Made by a program: the position numbers and the translations under genes
DNA from: Galeruca laticollis
Taxonomy: Eukaryota > Arthropoda > Insecta > Coleoptera > Chrysomelidae
Length of the DNA: 64,000 nt
Assembly (NCBI GenBank): GCA_963921935.1
Contig: OY998179.1
Span: 25,603,114-25,667,113, forward strand
Direction of reading: 5' to 3'
Part shown: one piece after another, positions 20,228-31,453 of the stretch
How the letters are laid out: every line of letters starts with the position of its first letter
Position numbering within the stretch: the first letter of the stretch is position 1
Notes under the pieces: model-generated
The model's input: only the letters and a program-made list of their open reading frames with translations
Database searches by the model: none
Told to the model about the DNA's origin: nothing

Positions 20228-22759
20228 CTGTATCTGTAAAGGTTTGAAGGGTGGGTGGCCCCACAGCACTTAAGCCACAATTGGCCCATTGTGCATCCTT
20301 CTGAGGTTCAAAACTTCCTTCTAGCTCGTCATCCAGCCTACTTCCTTGAAGTAGGCGATAACGTCGCCTGAATTAAGTTCCCTCATATTGGCGTATGTTA
20401 GCCTGTGCTCGCCGAATACTTGAAACCTAAATTGAGAGAGTGTCTGAAATTCGCAAAGAATGTGTTCGACAGTATCATCTTCTTGTTCACATCCTCTACA
20501 AAGTGGGGTGTTAGATAGACCCAGTCTGTGAAGATGTTTTCGTAGGTGGCAGTGACCAGTCAGAATTCCCGTGGTTGTTCGTAGGTTCCGCCTGTTCATA
20601 GTCACGTATTTTTTGGCTACTTTGCTATCCAGATACTGTAGCAGTTCCTTGGCAAGCCTGCAGCCTGCTGCGTTGTCCCATCTACCCTTAAACTTATTAA
20701 GGGAGTGTTCCTTTAATAGGTCGACCGTTGCTGACGCCGATAGACCAATGAAAGTGCCAGGTCCCAAGAGTTTTTGGGAGGCTGCCTTCCTGGCTAGCGA
20801 GTCTGCAATACGGTTTCCTTTCGATTTCTCATGGCCCTTGATCCAGCCTAAAGTGACAGTGTTGTTGTTACAGGCTTCGATTAAGGCCATGTGACATTCT
20901 AGTACTAGGCCTGATGTAATACGTGGTCTGTTCAGGGCTAGTAGTGTTTGTCTACTGTCCGTAAGGATGTATATATTATTACCTGTGGTTTTCCTTTTGG
21001 TAATCTCTTTAGCAGCGATGCAGATAGCAGTGAGCTCTGTTTGAGCAACACCTGCATTGCAGCCCATTGCCCATTTTATGTTTAGATTCAGGGATCTGGA
21101 AAAAATACCACATCCTGAGCCCACATTGGATTTAGACCCGTCTGTGAAGATGCGGATTGCGCCTTCTTCCAATAGGTCTTGTGAGTTGTTTTTATAGATT
21201 ACCTTGTAGGGCCTGTTGAAGGCATATCGCGGTGGAATCGAGTCCGTATTGGCCTGCAGCAGTGGGATCTACCTGAGGGCATCATGCCACAAGTTACGTC
21301 TCAGTTTACCGGATCCTACATCAGGTTGTATACCAGTAGAGCGCAGACGTGCCATGGTCATCAAAACAACCTCCTTGATGTATATGTCAAGGGGAGTGAG
21401 ACCGAGGATTACCTCCATAGCTCTTGTTGGTGTGGTTCTCATGCCTCCTGTTGTGTTGAGGCATACTGTTCTTTGGATTTGGTCCAGTTTACGGACGACT
21501 GTCAGCTGGTTTGCCTTAGCTCCCCAGGCAATCGCACCGTACGTTAGCATAGGTCTGATGATGGCAGTGTAGATCCAGGCAGCAACCTTAGGTGACATTC
21601 CCCAGGTGCGGCCGATGGTTCTACGACACTGCTCATAAGAAATATATGCTTTTTTAACTCTGTTTCCTAAGTGGGAGTTCCACGTTAACTTATTGTCAAA
21701 GGTGACCCCTAAATATTTCACCTCTGAAGAGAAATTAAGTTTGGTATCTAGGAGCTTTGGGGCTTGATGTTTTGCAAGCTTCATTTTATTCGTGAAGAGG
21801 ACCATCTCACTCTTTTTTGGATTTATTGACAGCGAATGGTCTCTGCACCATTGTTCTATGATATTAAGGGCCTCCTGCATTAAAGCGCAGAGTGTCTCCT
21901 CGAATCTTCCTGTTAGCAGAATCACTAGGTCATCTGCGTATGCTATTGTGTAGAAGTTGTTATCATTGAGGTGGCTGACCAAGGAGTCTAAGACCATGTT
22001 CCATAGTAGTGGTGAGAGCACCCCTCCCTGTGGACAACCTTTTACAACCAAGCCTCTGATGGTTACATCATCTACACTGATTTTGATTGCTCTTTTTGAG
22101 AGCATGTTATATATCCTGCCATTTATGGTTTGGGGAATATTCTTGTTGGAAAGTGCATTTGTTATTTTAGGAAAAGTGGTTCTATCAAATGCGCCTTCTA
22201 TGTCTATGAATACACCCAGGGTGGACTCCTTATTTTCCAACGATTTCTCGATGCGGCCCGCCACGAGATGAAGAGCCGAATCCGGGGATCTCCCTGGAAT
22301 GTATGCATGTTGGTTTGGATGCAGTGGATTTCGTGTTATCACCACATCTCTTATGTATCGTTCGCACAGCCTCTCTAAAGTCTTCATTGAAAACGATGTG
22401 AGGCTAATGGGTCGATATGCTTTTGGGATGGAATAGTCCACTATTCCTAGTTTTGGTATGAACACGACTTTGACTTCTCTCCAACCTTTTGGAATATACC
22501 TCAGTGCCAGTGAGGATCTGAGGATTCCTACCAGGTGCGGCGTTAGGTCATCCAGGCCCCACTGAAGTAGGGCTGGATAAATGCCGTCCGTTCCCGGGGA
22601 TTTAAAGGGGGAGAAGCCTAAGATGGCCTACCTCAGTCTGTCCGCGTCGACGATCTGTCGTGATATACGCCAGTCATCGTCCATCGGGTAGTGATTCTCC
22701 TCATCCTCCCAGGCCGCCGTATTTGTGGTTCTGGAGTCAGGGAAGTACAGAGATACAGA
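20228..22759 (-). mobile_element. R1/LOA-like non-LTR retrotransposon, 5'-truncated
   Basis: Minus-strand copy flanked by a perfect 12-bp duplication. It has the RT and RNase H but no endonuclease, so the 5' half is missing, the usual outcome of incomplete reverse transcription. The 3' end (low coordinate) reads TACAGATACAG on the element strand, a short simple-sequence tail. Confidence 0.85.
20321..22759 (-). pseudogene. R1/LOA-like reverse transcriptase and RNase H
   Basis: One minus-strand frame spans the whole 2.4 kb, broken only by TAG codons at 22630-22628 and just after 21269. Blocks: FKSPGTDGIYPALLQWG, PKGWREVKVVFIPKLG, YRPISLTSFSMKTLER, HAYIPGRSPDSALH, FIDIEGAFDRTTF (motif A), GCPQGGVLSPLLWNMV (motif B), AYADDLVILL (motif C), VKYLGVTFDNKLTWN. 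RNase H follows: IRIFTDGSKSN, QTELTAI, LTDSRQ and NRIADSLARKA give the four acidic residues. A CRGCEQEDDTVEHIL zinc-like motif sits near the end. Only two stops in about 810 codons suggests a young copy. Clade is a motif-level call. Confidence 0.8.
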
Positions 22760-22771
22760 TAGTTGATGCTT
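22760..22771. repeat. target-site duplication, right copy
   Basis: Second TAGTTGATGCTT. The DIRS frame resumes here. Confidence 0.85.
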
Positions 22772-23597
22772 TCACAACTAGCTGGGAAAACTTAAGGTTT
22801 CACGCATTTCCACCTTTTGCCTTAATCCATAAACTTATTGAAAAAATTCGAACGGATAAAGTCACAGGAATTTTGGTTGTTCCAAATTGGTTGTATCAGT
22901 CATGGTTTCCGTGTTTTCATAAATTATTAATAGAAGAACCAATTTTTTTCCCACCACATGATTATTAAATTTATTCTCCTTCCAGAGAGATGCACCCACT
23001 ACACAAAACAATTTCCCTGGTGGCCGGAAAATTATCTGGAAATCATTCCACAAACGATAAATAAGCCAGGCCGTTATTCCTATGATGTTAAATTCTATTG
23101 TCGAAAAAACCATAAAACAATATTCAGTTTGTTATAGGAAGTGGTGGCATTTCTGACTAAAGCACAAAATTAATATTTACACTTATAATCCAAATTTAGT
23201 ACTTGAATTTTTGTCAAGTTGCTTTAATGATGGACTTTCCTATTCCTCCATCAATACATATCGATCATCCCTAGCGTTAATATTAAACTTCAGCCCAGCC
23301 GATGAAAACATATTAAAACGATTTTAAAAAGGTGTTTATAACAACAGACCATCCATACCAAAATACTCGGTAACTTGGGATCCTAACCCAGTATTACTTT
23401 ATTTAACAAAAATATGCCCATTACATGATTTCACTTTGAAAGATATAACACAAAAGTTTGTCTCCTTGTTAGTCTTTACATCTGCTAGCAGGGTACAAAA
23501 AATATCTCTGAAAAATATATTCTGTAAACAAGAAAAAATCGAAATAAAAATCGAAGAGCGAATAAAAACATTAGGTCCGAATAAATCCCAACCTTTT

Positions 23598-23600
23598 TTA
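23598..23600. repeat. TTA target duplication of the Harbinger element, left
   Basis: TTA, repeated at 26623-26625. A 3-bp TWA duplication is the rule for PIF/Harbinger. Confidence 0.75.
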
Positions 23601-23908
23601 TGCCCGGTTTCTGAAGTAAAAGATATCTATTAGATAGGGCTATGTACTCAATAAGCTATATATATATCTGGTTGATTGGGTTTCTGAACTCTTTGATAAA
23701 CGTTATCTACGCGATAAGTTATCGAATACATATCTGCAGAAAGTTGAGCAGATATCCATTGGATAACTATTGGCGCAAGCACAGGTTGTTGAATACATGT
23801 ACCTAACCTAACCTCTACAGATATATATAATTCGTAGGTTGAATTAATAATAAGCTTGCTATTGACAATAATATACATTGTGTTTTTATCGAATATTTTT
23901 GTATTAAG

Positions 23909-25047
23909 ATGGAATATTCAGATTCATCTACATCGTCGGATGAAGAAATTTTAGACATAATTCGGCATATAGAGCGGCCAAGAAATTTTCGTAACGGAGA
24001 AAAACAGTTCGAAAAATATAGTGGCTTAGAATTTAAAAACAGATTCCGTTTAACGAAAAATACAGTCAACCTATTAATTGAATAAATCGGACACAATTTG
24101 AACGTAATTAGTAGTAGACGCAATGTTTTATCCATAATGGACCAAGTTTTACAACCCTCAGATTTTATTCCACAAGTATGTATATCCATGATTTATACTA
24201 ATATGGAACTAAGAGTATTCCATTTTCTATAATTCCAGGTTCCTTCCACATCTTAATTGGGGATGATCACAATATTCACAAAACAACAGTCTGTAGAGTG
24301 ATACAAAAAGTAACAAGAGAAATAGCAAACCTGCGTCCACAATATGTAAATATGCCTCAAAATGAGAATGAAATAAGAAGTGTTAAGGCTGCATTCTATA
24401 ATAGGAGGCAGTTTCCTAATGTAATTGGCTGTATTGATGGTACACACATACCTATACAGTCACCAGGAGGTGAACATGCAGAGATTTTTCGAAACCGAAA
24501 AGGTTATTTTTCTGTAAACGTGCAGGTAGTGTGTGATTCAACTTTGATGATAAGAGATAGTGTTGCTAGGTGGCCTGGCTCCACTCACGACAGTACCATG
24601 TTCAACAGTTCTCTTATCTGTGTATCTTTAGAAGCAAACCAGGTTCCGTCTAGTTATTTGTTAGGAGACAGTGCTTATAGTTGTAAGGAATATTTACAAA
24701 CTCCTATTTTTAATCCCATCACTATAGGAGAATCAAATTATAATGCTGCTCATATTCAAACGAGGAACACTGTAGAGCGCACATTTGCTGTTTGGAAAAG
24801 ACGTTTTGCTTTTCTCTCATTGGGTCTTCGAACGAAGTTAAGTACTACAGTACAGGTTATTGTAGCTACTGCTGTTTTACATAATATGGCAATATTACAA
24901 CAAGATTTATTAGATCATTTTGAAGAAATTGCAGAGATTGACATTCCTCTTCCCATTAATGAGAATATTGGCAACGCTGGAGGAGTTGCACTTCGAAGCA
25001 GTTTAATTGAAAACTACTTTAGGTTGGTAAAAATAATAATTTATTGA
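23909..25047 (+). pseudogene. PIF/Harbinger transposase (HARBI1-like)
   Basis: ATG at 23909 starts an acidic leader, EYSDSSTSSDEEILD, then LEFKNRFRLTKNTVNLL. A TAA at 24083-24085 and a frameshift near 24150 break this exon. A 63-base intron (24176-24238, GTATGT to CCAG) precedes exon 2. There the catalytic core is intact: GCIDGTHIPI (first D), RWPGSTHDSTMF, LLGDSAYSC (second D), NTVERTFAVWKRRF (E). The family cuts and pastes at TWA sites with help from a Myb-like partner that brings it to DNA and into the nucleus. The lesions are confined to the first exon. Confidence 0.85.
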
Positions 25048-25119
25048 AAATGTCTTAATGTCTATTTCAAAATAATCAATTTGTCAATTACACAGGTATA
25101 AAAAAAGCTAGTCTACTAA

Positions 25120-26312
25120 TTACAAATTTGCATTTTTTGTTTCTGTCTGTTTAATAAGTGCTTTTATTTCCAAATCGTGCTTCTTTTGAAGATGTCTAAT
25201 TTCCATATCATTTTTCACTTTTAAATGTTCTAATTCTAATGTTTTTATTTCCAGTTCTTTTGTTTTTATTGCTTCCTCGATATCTAGAATTCCTAACTTT
25301 TTTTTTTGAATTTCATTATCAGCCTCATCTTTTCGATTTTTCCATTCACATAACCTATTTGAAATTGTTTTTAAATATGTTTCTTTTTTTTCAGTTGAAG
25401 GGGTATCCATTTTACGTTTTTTTGGTGTTTGTCCAACAATTGGGAAATTTTTTGAAGTTGATGCTTCAAAATATTTGTATTATTTAAAAAAACTAAAAAT
25501 AAAGTAATATTTGAATAATCATCACATTTTATTATGTTCTGCTACATTTTTCATTATAAACCGTTTACCTATTTTACATAATTCACATGAGTTTATAAAA
25601 AGTGGTTAGTTTCAAGCCACTTGCTTTATTATTTATTTTACACATTGCCGTATATAATTACTTTTCATTACCTTCATCAGATTTTCCTGCCTCTACTTGC
25701 ATTTCTTTATTTACCTGGTCGTCTACAACCCTCAGATGTGTATCATCAATTTGATCCACTTCGTTATTGACAGCTAAAAATTATATTACATAATTTGTCA
25801 AATAAACACTGAACAAAATTAAACTTCTTACCTTCATATAAATATGAGGTTAATGAATCATAGACATTTGGAACGGAATAAAATTGTTCCTTCATGGTAC
25901 CCACAATTTTAATATCAATTTCATCACTGTTTGGTGTAAATATTCCTCCTCCGGTTTTGTATAGTTCTTTCTGAAACATATGTATGTATTTATAAGCATA
26001 ATATATCATAATAGTAAGGTATACATGAATTAATTCAAAACAACACTAAACCTACCTTATCTTCCATCATATTTTTCCTCGCCTTTTTTTTCATCCCGTC
26101 ATACAAAGCATGTAACTGCTTCGTAGATCGATTGCCTGTTTGAGAATTAGCGTTAAAATTGTCTCTAATGGTGTCCCATGCTTCATTTTTACATTTGTAG
26201 AATCTGTTTTTTTGTTCTCTATGATATGTTTGTACTGTCGAGTTATCTCAAAAAGTAAATTTTTATCATACTCCATAAAGTTTTTTGACCTTTTACTATC
26301 TTTGCTCTCCAT
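25120..26312 (-). pseudogene. Harbinger Myb/SANT-like DNA-binding partner
   Basis: Starts ATG at 26312: SKNFMEYDKNLLFEITRQYK and IIENKKTD, the first helices of a Myb_DNA-bind_5/SANT-like domain. A frameshift near 26195 moves the rest, EAWDTIRDNFN and QLHALYDGMKKKARKNM, one frame over. Introns with GT/AG ends follow (donor at 26055-26050 and another before AVNNEVDQIDD), and the last exon (25410-25120) is a long charged coiled coil rich in K, E and L, plus a PKKRKMDTP nuclear-signal-like stretch. The gene converges on the transposase, as in other insect Harbingers. Confidence 0.75.
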
Positions 26313-26622
26313 TATTATTATTGTAAACAGGTTTTAAGATTTAGGAAAAATATAAACAATAAACCAATAGACTTGACAACAAATAAAATATGGTTAGGAC
26401 TTCTTCCTTCTTTTAGGATTTGGCCTTAGACTACTCTACATTCAGCCAGTTAGTTGCTTTGCCATCTGTGTGTAATGAATTTAACAAAGTTATCTATTCA
26501 ATAGTTGTCAGTTCTACAATTTATGCCACGTTGAAGTTCAGAAACCCATAATAATTTATTGGTTTGATAAATTTATCTATTTGATAGTTATCGATTGGAT
26601 AACGTCATATACTGAGAAACCA

Positions 26623-27005
26623 TTAGTATTACCCTTTTTCTTTGACAAATCTGAATTATGCGTGGCAAAAACTCTTGAGTACTACCTATCCATCACAAAA
26701 CTATTCAGAATAGACGATACGGGATATATTATATATTGACACATAAGAAACCATTTCATCCTGCTTCTACCCAGAGTATAAGTACGTGGATTAAGGAAGT
26801 TCTTCAAAAAAGTGGAATAGACACAAGCATTTTTGATAGTCATAGTGTTAGACATGCAGAGCAGGATTAAACATAGATTTAATAAAAAATACTGCTGGAT
26901 GGACGCGAAATTCATCAGTAATTGCAACATTCTATAATAGACCGATAATAACCAGTGAAGATACTTTTGCAAATTCTGTTATTAAGGGATGTTTTAAAAA
27001 CACCA
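26623..27005 (+). pseudogene. DIRS-like tyrosine recombinase, catalytic piece
   Basis: Continues the recombinase from 23600: VLPFFFDKSELCVAKTLEYY, then after frame changes FDSHSVRHA (carrying the conserved H and R of tyrosine recombinases) and AGWTRNSSVIATFYNR with the nucleophilic tyrosine. The recombinase would insert a circular cDNA by site-specific strand exchange. Stops and shifts make it inactive. Confidence 0.75.
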
Positions 27006-27387
27006 CGTTATAATTATTAACGGCTCTATCTATATAGGTAATCCATCATAGTTTTAGATTTATGGTATATGGTTACTATATTATACTAAAAATAATGTAA
27101 ACTGTTAATCTTACAAATAAATAGATACTTTTAACAATTTAAATCGAGCCATCTCAATTCAGCTACACATCCACACCACAGTGTCGGGTAAGTGCTTGCA
27201 TACGTCAGAATTTTTGTAGAGCTGATTATCAGGCCTACTGAAATGCTACACGTTTATACAAGCAACTTTTTGTAGAACTTGTGCGTTTACAGTATGAAAT
27301 TCGGTGTTTTATTTACGCCAAGGAAATAGTCGGGTACCGAGTGTCTGACGTGGATCGTCTTAAGGCCTGGACACACCTGTCATGCAG
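27006..27387. other. noncoding, end of the DIRS-like element and spacer
   Basis: No gene. It includes the poorly defined 3' end of the DIRS-like copy and the left flank of the next Harbinger remnant. Confidence 0.35.
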
Positions 27388-27549
27388 CCTTCCGATCCGA
27401 CTCCGGTCCGATATTGCTTAAAGAATCTGATCGGTGCGGGATCGGAAAGGGGTGAGCACACATGTCATGCCCACTTCCTGCTCTTTTCAGATTTGACACT
27501 CAGTCTACTCGAAATCGCCAGTTGAAACGGTTGCGAATATATTGCGCGA

Positions 27550-27880
27550 ATGTTGAAACATTTTAGCAATCGTGATTTAGCTATTGTGGCTATCTATTTA
27601 GATGAAGAAGATCGACTTAATGCGAAGTCTTCGATGAAGAGTAGTGGAAAACGTAAATATTGGGTTCATGATGCGTGGAAAACACGAGACAAAGAAGGAG
27701 AGTTTGCCAAACTTTTACCTCACCTGTTGGACGACGAAACAAAATTTTATCATTATTTTAGAATGCCGATGGATACATTCAATCGGTTGGAACTTAAACT
27801 CCAAGAAAGATTAGCCATGCAAGACACGTATTTTAGAAAAACCATCACTCCTAGACACCGTTTGGCTACATTTTTAAGGT
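27550..27880 (+). pseudogene. Harbinger transposase N-terminal exon
   Basis: Reads KRKYWVHDAWKTRDKEGEFAKLLPHL, FYHYFRMPMDTFNRLELKLQ and ITPRHRLATFLR, the N-terminal domain of HARBI1-like transposases. It ends at AG|GTAAGA, a good splice donor, but no catalytic exon follows. The region 27900-28400 is empty. The frame itself is intact from its ATG. Confidence 0.75.
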
Positions 27881-27900
27881 AAGATACTTTGTAATTTACA

Positions 27901-28400
27901 TAGTTGTCGAATCATCCGTTTATAAATGCCGGTCACTTAAAATCTGTTAACAAGCCTATCTCTGACTCTGTTTAAGATATTGACATGACACTTAAAAATT
28001 AGGTAAAATATTAAACGTAGTTATAATAAATTGTTATTAAAATTATTCAAGCCTTTTTAAGATAGTGGCCATTTTACATCAAGATATTGAAATAAAATTA
28101 AATACAATCATAGTGTGTGAGTAAATCTTCATAAAAAATGGTTCAGCCGTAACAAACTATAAACTATAGGGATGTAAAATGCTTGCTAATCCCCTTCACA
28201 CCTAAGTGTATTTCACTTTTTTGAAAGTGCTTTTTCCTTTAAATCAACAAAGAACTATATTGCGGCAAAGCAAGAATCATTGGTACAGGGACAATACATT
28301 ACTGCTTTTTACTGGAATTAGAGCATAGTAGACACAAGGAATTTTTCAAAAGAGAATTTATTAATATGTAATTACATAGTTACATCAAAACATAGATTTA
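27901..28400. other. noncoding interior of the Harbinger remnant
   Basis: No catalytic Harbinger motif or other coding signal in 500 bp, so an internal deletion is likely. Confidence 0.4.
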
Positions 28401-28973
28401 TTAATGTTGAAAAAATGTTACGTTGGTGTACGTGTCAGCATTGACAGCAGGAGATGATGATGTTTGTGGTACACCACTCGAAAGATGTCCATCTAAACAC
28501 GATCCTTCTTCTTCTGACAGTGTGAAAGATGTTGTGTCAGAGGACACATTCCTTGTAACAACCATAGCAGTTTGTCGGTTGTTATTTTCACGAAGCTGCT
28601 CTAGTTCATACTCTTGAACAATATTAAAGATCTTCCCTTTGGCAGAATGTAAGCGCAGAGGATCCAGTGATTTCAGAGATGCAGCAATTCCAGACAAAAA
28701 TACATCAACGGGATGCTGTTCGTCATTATCACTAGGTTTTTTTTTCTTCTCAGCTTCTTTCTCAGCCAATAAATATGCCATTAGCTGAGATGATGCAGAT
28801 TCTCCAGGTTTCATTTCGGTATGTGGGAGCTTTCTTTTGCGTTTTGCAGATGGAGTGCTGTTGTCGATAGAAACTCGACTAGCTGATGGAGTTCTAGGTG
28901 GTAGCAACGACTCGGATTCTGCAGTCTGCAGTAGTAGGAAAAGTTGTATCGTTTCACGTTTTTGTGACATCAA
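28401..28973 (-). pseudogene. MADF/BESS-type Harbinger partner, C-terminal part
   Basis: A 190-residue minus-strand frame with a lysine-rich AKRKRKLPHTE stretch, a PVDVFLSGIAASLKSLDPLR segment matching the BESS protein-interaction motif, and a Ser/Thr-rich tail. The MADF DNA-binding domain that should precede it is absent upstream. The first codons may be intron or flanking sequence; the conserved part starts near LLPPRTPSASR. Role by family: helper of the Harbinger transposase. Confidence 0.6.
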
Positions 28974-29112
28974 AGAAATTTAACATACCATATCTTAATA
29001 AGTTTCACTCAAAAGCTTACGCTACGGCAGAGATGAGTGGGACGAGTGGGTTTGAATATGTGGGGCCCCCTTTCACGAGGGGTCCGTAGCAGTCTACTCT
29101 TGCTACGTGGTT

Positions 29113-29570
29113 AATCCGGCACTGATGAGGACACACAATTTTTAATATCATTAATAATATTATTTATTATATTATGGTTTTTAAGTAAGTTAGTAAATTT
29201 TAGCAATATAAATGACGTACTGAAGGCTAAAGTAAATTTTATTGAAAATAATAATGAAATTGACTGTCTCGACCCTTACTTCGTGGAATATGCTAATACC
29301 GAAAATAATAACGCCTTACATTTAGCTAAAATCACCGGAAATATTAACTTCGTAGATTATCTGAAAGTGAATTTGGAATTATGTGGACAGTGGACACATA
29401 ATAATAATATTTTAAATGGTTTCTTTACAAACCTACTGCAAATCTTTTATTATTTTAATAAAGGTAACAAATATATGAATTTTGATAAATTTAACATAAA
29501 ATTATACCTACTACTTCTTGTAATTGGTGTTAGTAATAACGCTACCTGTATTGAGATTGGGATTTCATGA
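29113..29570 (+). CDS. unrecognised open frame with hydrophobic start
   Basis: Open without ATG from 29113. It has a strongly hydrophobic FLISLIILFIILWFL stretch, then NNALHLAKITGNINFVDYL, which resembles one ankyrin repeat, and a second hydrophobic run near the end. A 40-bp part (29255-29294) is repeated exactly at 2343-2382. It may be a fragment of a repeat-borne gene. Function unknown. Confidence 0.25.
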
Positions 29571-30479
29571 CTCTACTGAAATACGCTCGGGGTTACTAAC
29601 TACTACTACCTTGCTGCTGGCGTAGACACAATTATTTTCCAAAGATTTTCTAGTAAAATGCATAATAATGGAGATTCTGAATTTATTCCATTTGGTTGAT
29701 CCATACCTACTAGACCTATATGAGCTCTAATTTTTCCCTTAAGTCGTAATTTTTGTATCTGTTTTATTTGTTCAACTTGATTTGCCATATTAAAAGTTAG
29801 TATTCAGCTTGTAAGCACTCATGTATAGAAATAAATGTGTATTCATTTCTAGTTTAGTTTCTACTTGATGTTTTCTCATTTCTTGTAACAGGAACACAGA
29901 AAATAAATTGTTTAGTTAAACACTCTTATTCTATAAGAAAAGAATATTTCCAATTATTAAATATTACATAAATAACAATAATTCTTCTAGACATAGAGTA
30001 GTTCATAGTCCTGTCAAATACTTTTTATATCTGCAGCAACCAACACATCTTTCATACACAAAAAATATAATTTTACTTCCTTTATGCTTTAGCTTTTGTT
30101 CACAATTCTAGTGATCACCCATATTCGGATATCAGAAAACGAAGGAGTAAATATTTTCAAATCTACACATTTTGAAGGGTACCAGAATCCAGGATCTTTT
30201 TCAGTCTTCATTTCATATTATAGAGATAGAGACGAGAGGACTGACTATATGGCAAAGTTTAGTTTTGAACAACGCTTTTATTCACTACTCTTATGATCAA
30301 GCGTATCAGGATACTAGAGAAGAGGTGGATAAAACTAATTTTGTAGGAGAGTATGTAATGAACGTAGTTGGGACGTGTTAAACTGGTATTGTTCTTAGAT
30401 TTCTCAAATTATTCTTCGATCTTTTGTTTGAGGGTGTAAAATAATTAGGAACTGTTAAAATTATGTAGTCAGAATATAC
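29571..30479. other. noncoding or unidentified
   Basis: Short frames at 29606-29788 (minus) and 30096-30381 (plus, two overlapping frames) show no domain I recognise. Nothing else is supported. Confidence 0.35.
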
Positions 30480-30483
30480 GTTT

Positions 30484-31015
30484 ACAGGGTGTCGTAAGTA
30501 AAATTTGCACCCACAATATCCCGAGTTATGTTCCGATTTGGAAAAAAAACCAAAACAGGTTAATTTTAACTTAGATGGGGCAACATTTTTATAGTAGTGT
30601 CAAACCATCCCTCGAAAAACCTTTGATGGCAAGGGGTGTTAACTGATACATCATTTTGAAGCTGCTTTCATTAAATATGCAAACTCGTTCTTTGTTTATT
30701 TTGAGCGACTCTTTTTTGAGGAAAATGCTTAGATTATTGTGAAAGAAAACTACAGTAGTTCTAAAAATAAACAATTTCATTTTAACGAATACACTGTTCA
30801 AAGTTCCCACCAACTAAATGCAATGGTACAGCCTTTTCTCAAATGCTTCTCTGACTTTTCGCAACATTCCTGGTGTAAACGGCATTCTATCACGATTTTT
30901 TGTCGAAGGTCTTGAAGAGATTCAGAGGGTGTAGCATAAAATTTGCAGGTGCCTATATTCGAAGTGGTGGTGATAATTTTGAACAAAATTTGTAGATTTT
31001 ATATGCATTTGAAAA
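30484..31015 (-). pseudogene. mariner-like element remnant, transposase C-terminus
   Basis: An ACAGGGTGTCGTAAG end-like word lies at 30484. On the minus strand near 30990-30790 the sequence reads SESLQDLRQKIVIECR, then a shifted version of the final helix (FEKRLY... type) and VGGNFE-like end, matching the C-terminus of the 9943-11013 transposase group. The catalytic core is missing, and the frame is broken near 30880. Confidence 0.55.
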
Positions 31016-31453
31016 TCTCTGTTGATTCATTAAAATTAAAACATTTTCTTTTTGTTGTTTTCTTAGGCTGAATCGCTGAATATTATTACATGATTGTTTT
31101 CTACTAAGATTGTTTGTACACTGTATACCATTTAAAAGTTCGTTTATCCAAAGATGTTTTCGAAAGCATTTGTAGGAAAAAATTGAAAACTAAACATTTT
31201 AAATTTTCAAACTTCTAATTCGAGTAATATTTTTTTGTTATTGAATCAAAAAACGTTTAAAATAGAGTTACAATGAAGAAAAACTACAGGGCACACTGCT
31301 TCAAAAACTCAATTTCTATGACTGACTATCCAAGTTGTTTGTTTGTTTATTCGGCAGCGGATACCTCAGTCGCGATCTCGCAAGTCTTGCGCTGAAAAGT
31401 ATTAGGAGTGCAGAAAATAAAAGTGAGAATTTTGTTGAAAATGAACATATATA
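31016..31453. other. noncoding
   Basis: AT-rich flank between the mariner-like scrap and the Ginger element. Nothing seen. Confidence 0.4.

Larger units (their letters stand above)
22760..23600 (+). pseudogene. DIRS-like pol and tyrosine recombinase, N-terminal piece
   Basis: Starts DAFTTSWENLRFHAFPPFAL and ILVVPNWLYQSWFP, the conserved region after DIRS RNase H. Noisy frames follow (22970-23330), then TWDPNPVLLYLTK, LKDITQKFVSLLVFTSASRV and IKTLGPNKSQPFL, the N-terminal half of the DIRS tyrosine recombinase. It ends at the Harbinger insertion site and continues at 26626. Confidence 0.7.
23601..26622 (+). mobile_element. PIF/Harbinger transposon nested in the DIRS-like element
   Basis: The 3,022-bp element carries the two convergent genes of the superfamily: DDE transposase on plus and Myb/SANT-like protein on minus. 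Ends are weak inverted repeats (GGTTTCTGAAG at the left, GGTTTCTCAG as the complement at the right) with a second inner inverted pair GGGTTTCTGAAC (left near 23679, right near 26538). Flanks carry TTA. When it is removed the DIRS frame reads through without a gap. Confidence 0.85.
18050..27005 (+). mobile_element. decayed DIRS-like retrotransposon with two nested insertions
   Basis: Pieces in order on the plus strand are a DIRS-type gag, reverse transcriptase, RNase H and a tyrosine recombinase, the set that defines DIRS elements (no DDE integrase). The pieces are split by an R1/LOA-like element (20228-22759) and a Harbinger element (23601-26622). Removing these leaves about 3.4 kb of DIRS sequence. 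Terminal repeats were not identified. Confidence 0.8.
27388..28975. mobile_element. second PIF/Harbinger remnant
   Basis: Left side has an inverted pair CCTTCCGATCC (27388-27398) and GGATCGGAAAGG (27439-27450), plus a direct pair around CACCTGTCATGC and CACATGTCATGC. Inside are a transposase first exon on plus and a MADF/BESS-type gene end on minus, the convergent layout of Harbinger. The middle of the element, with the catalytic exons and the DNA-binding domain, is deleted. Element ends were not fixed. Confidence 0.6.

Noticed and set aside
29606..30381. Short frames on both strands
   Set aside because: Overlapping, no motif, and no splice or element context to support any of them.
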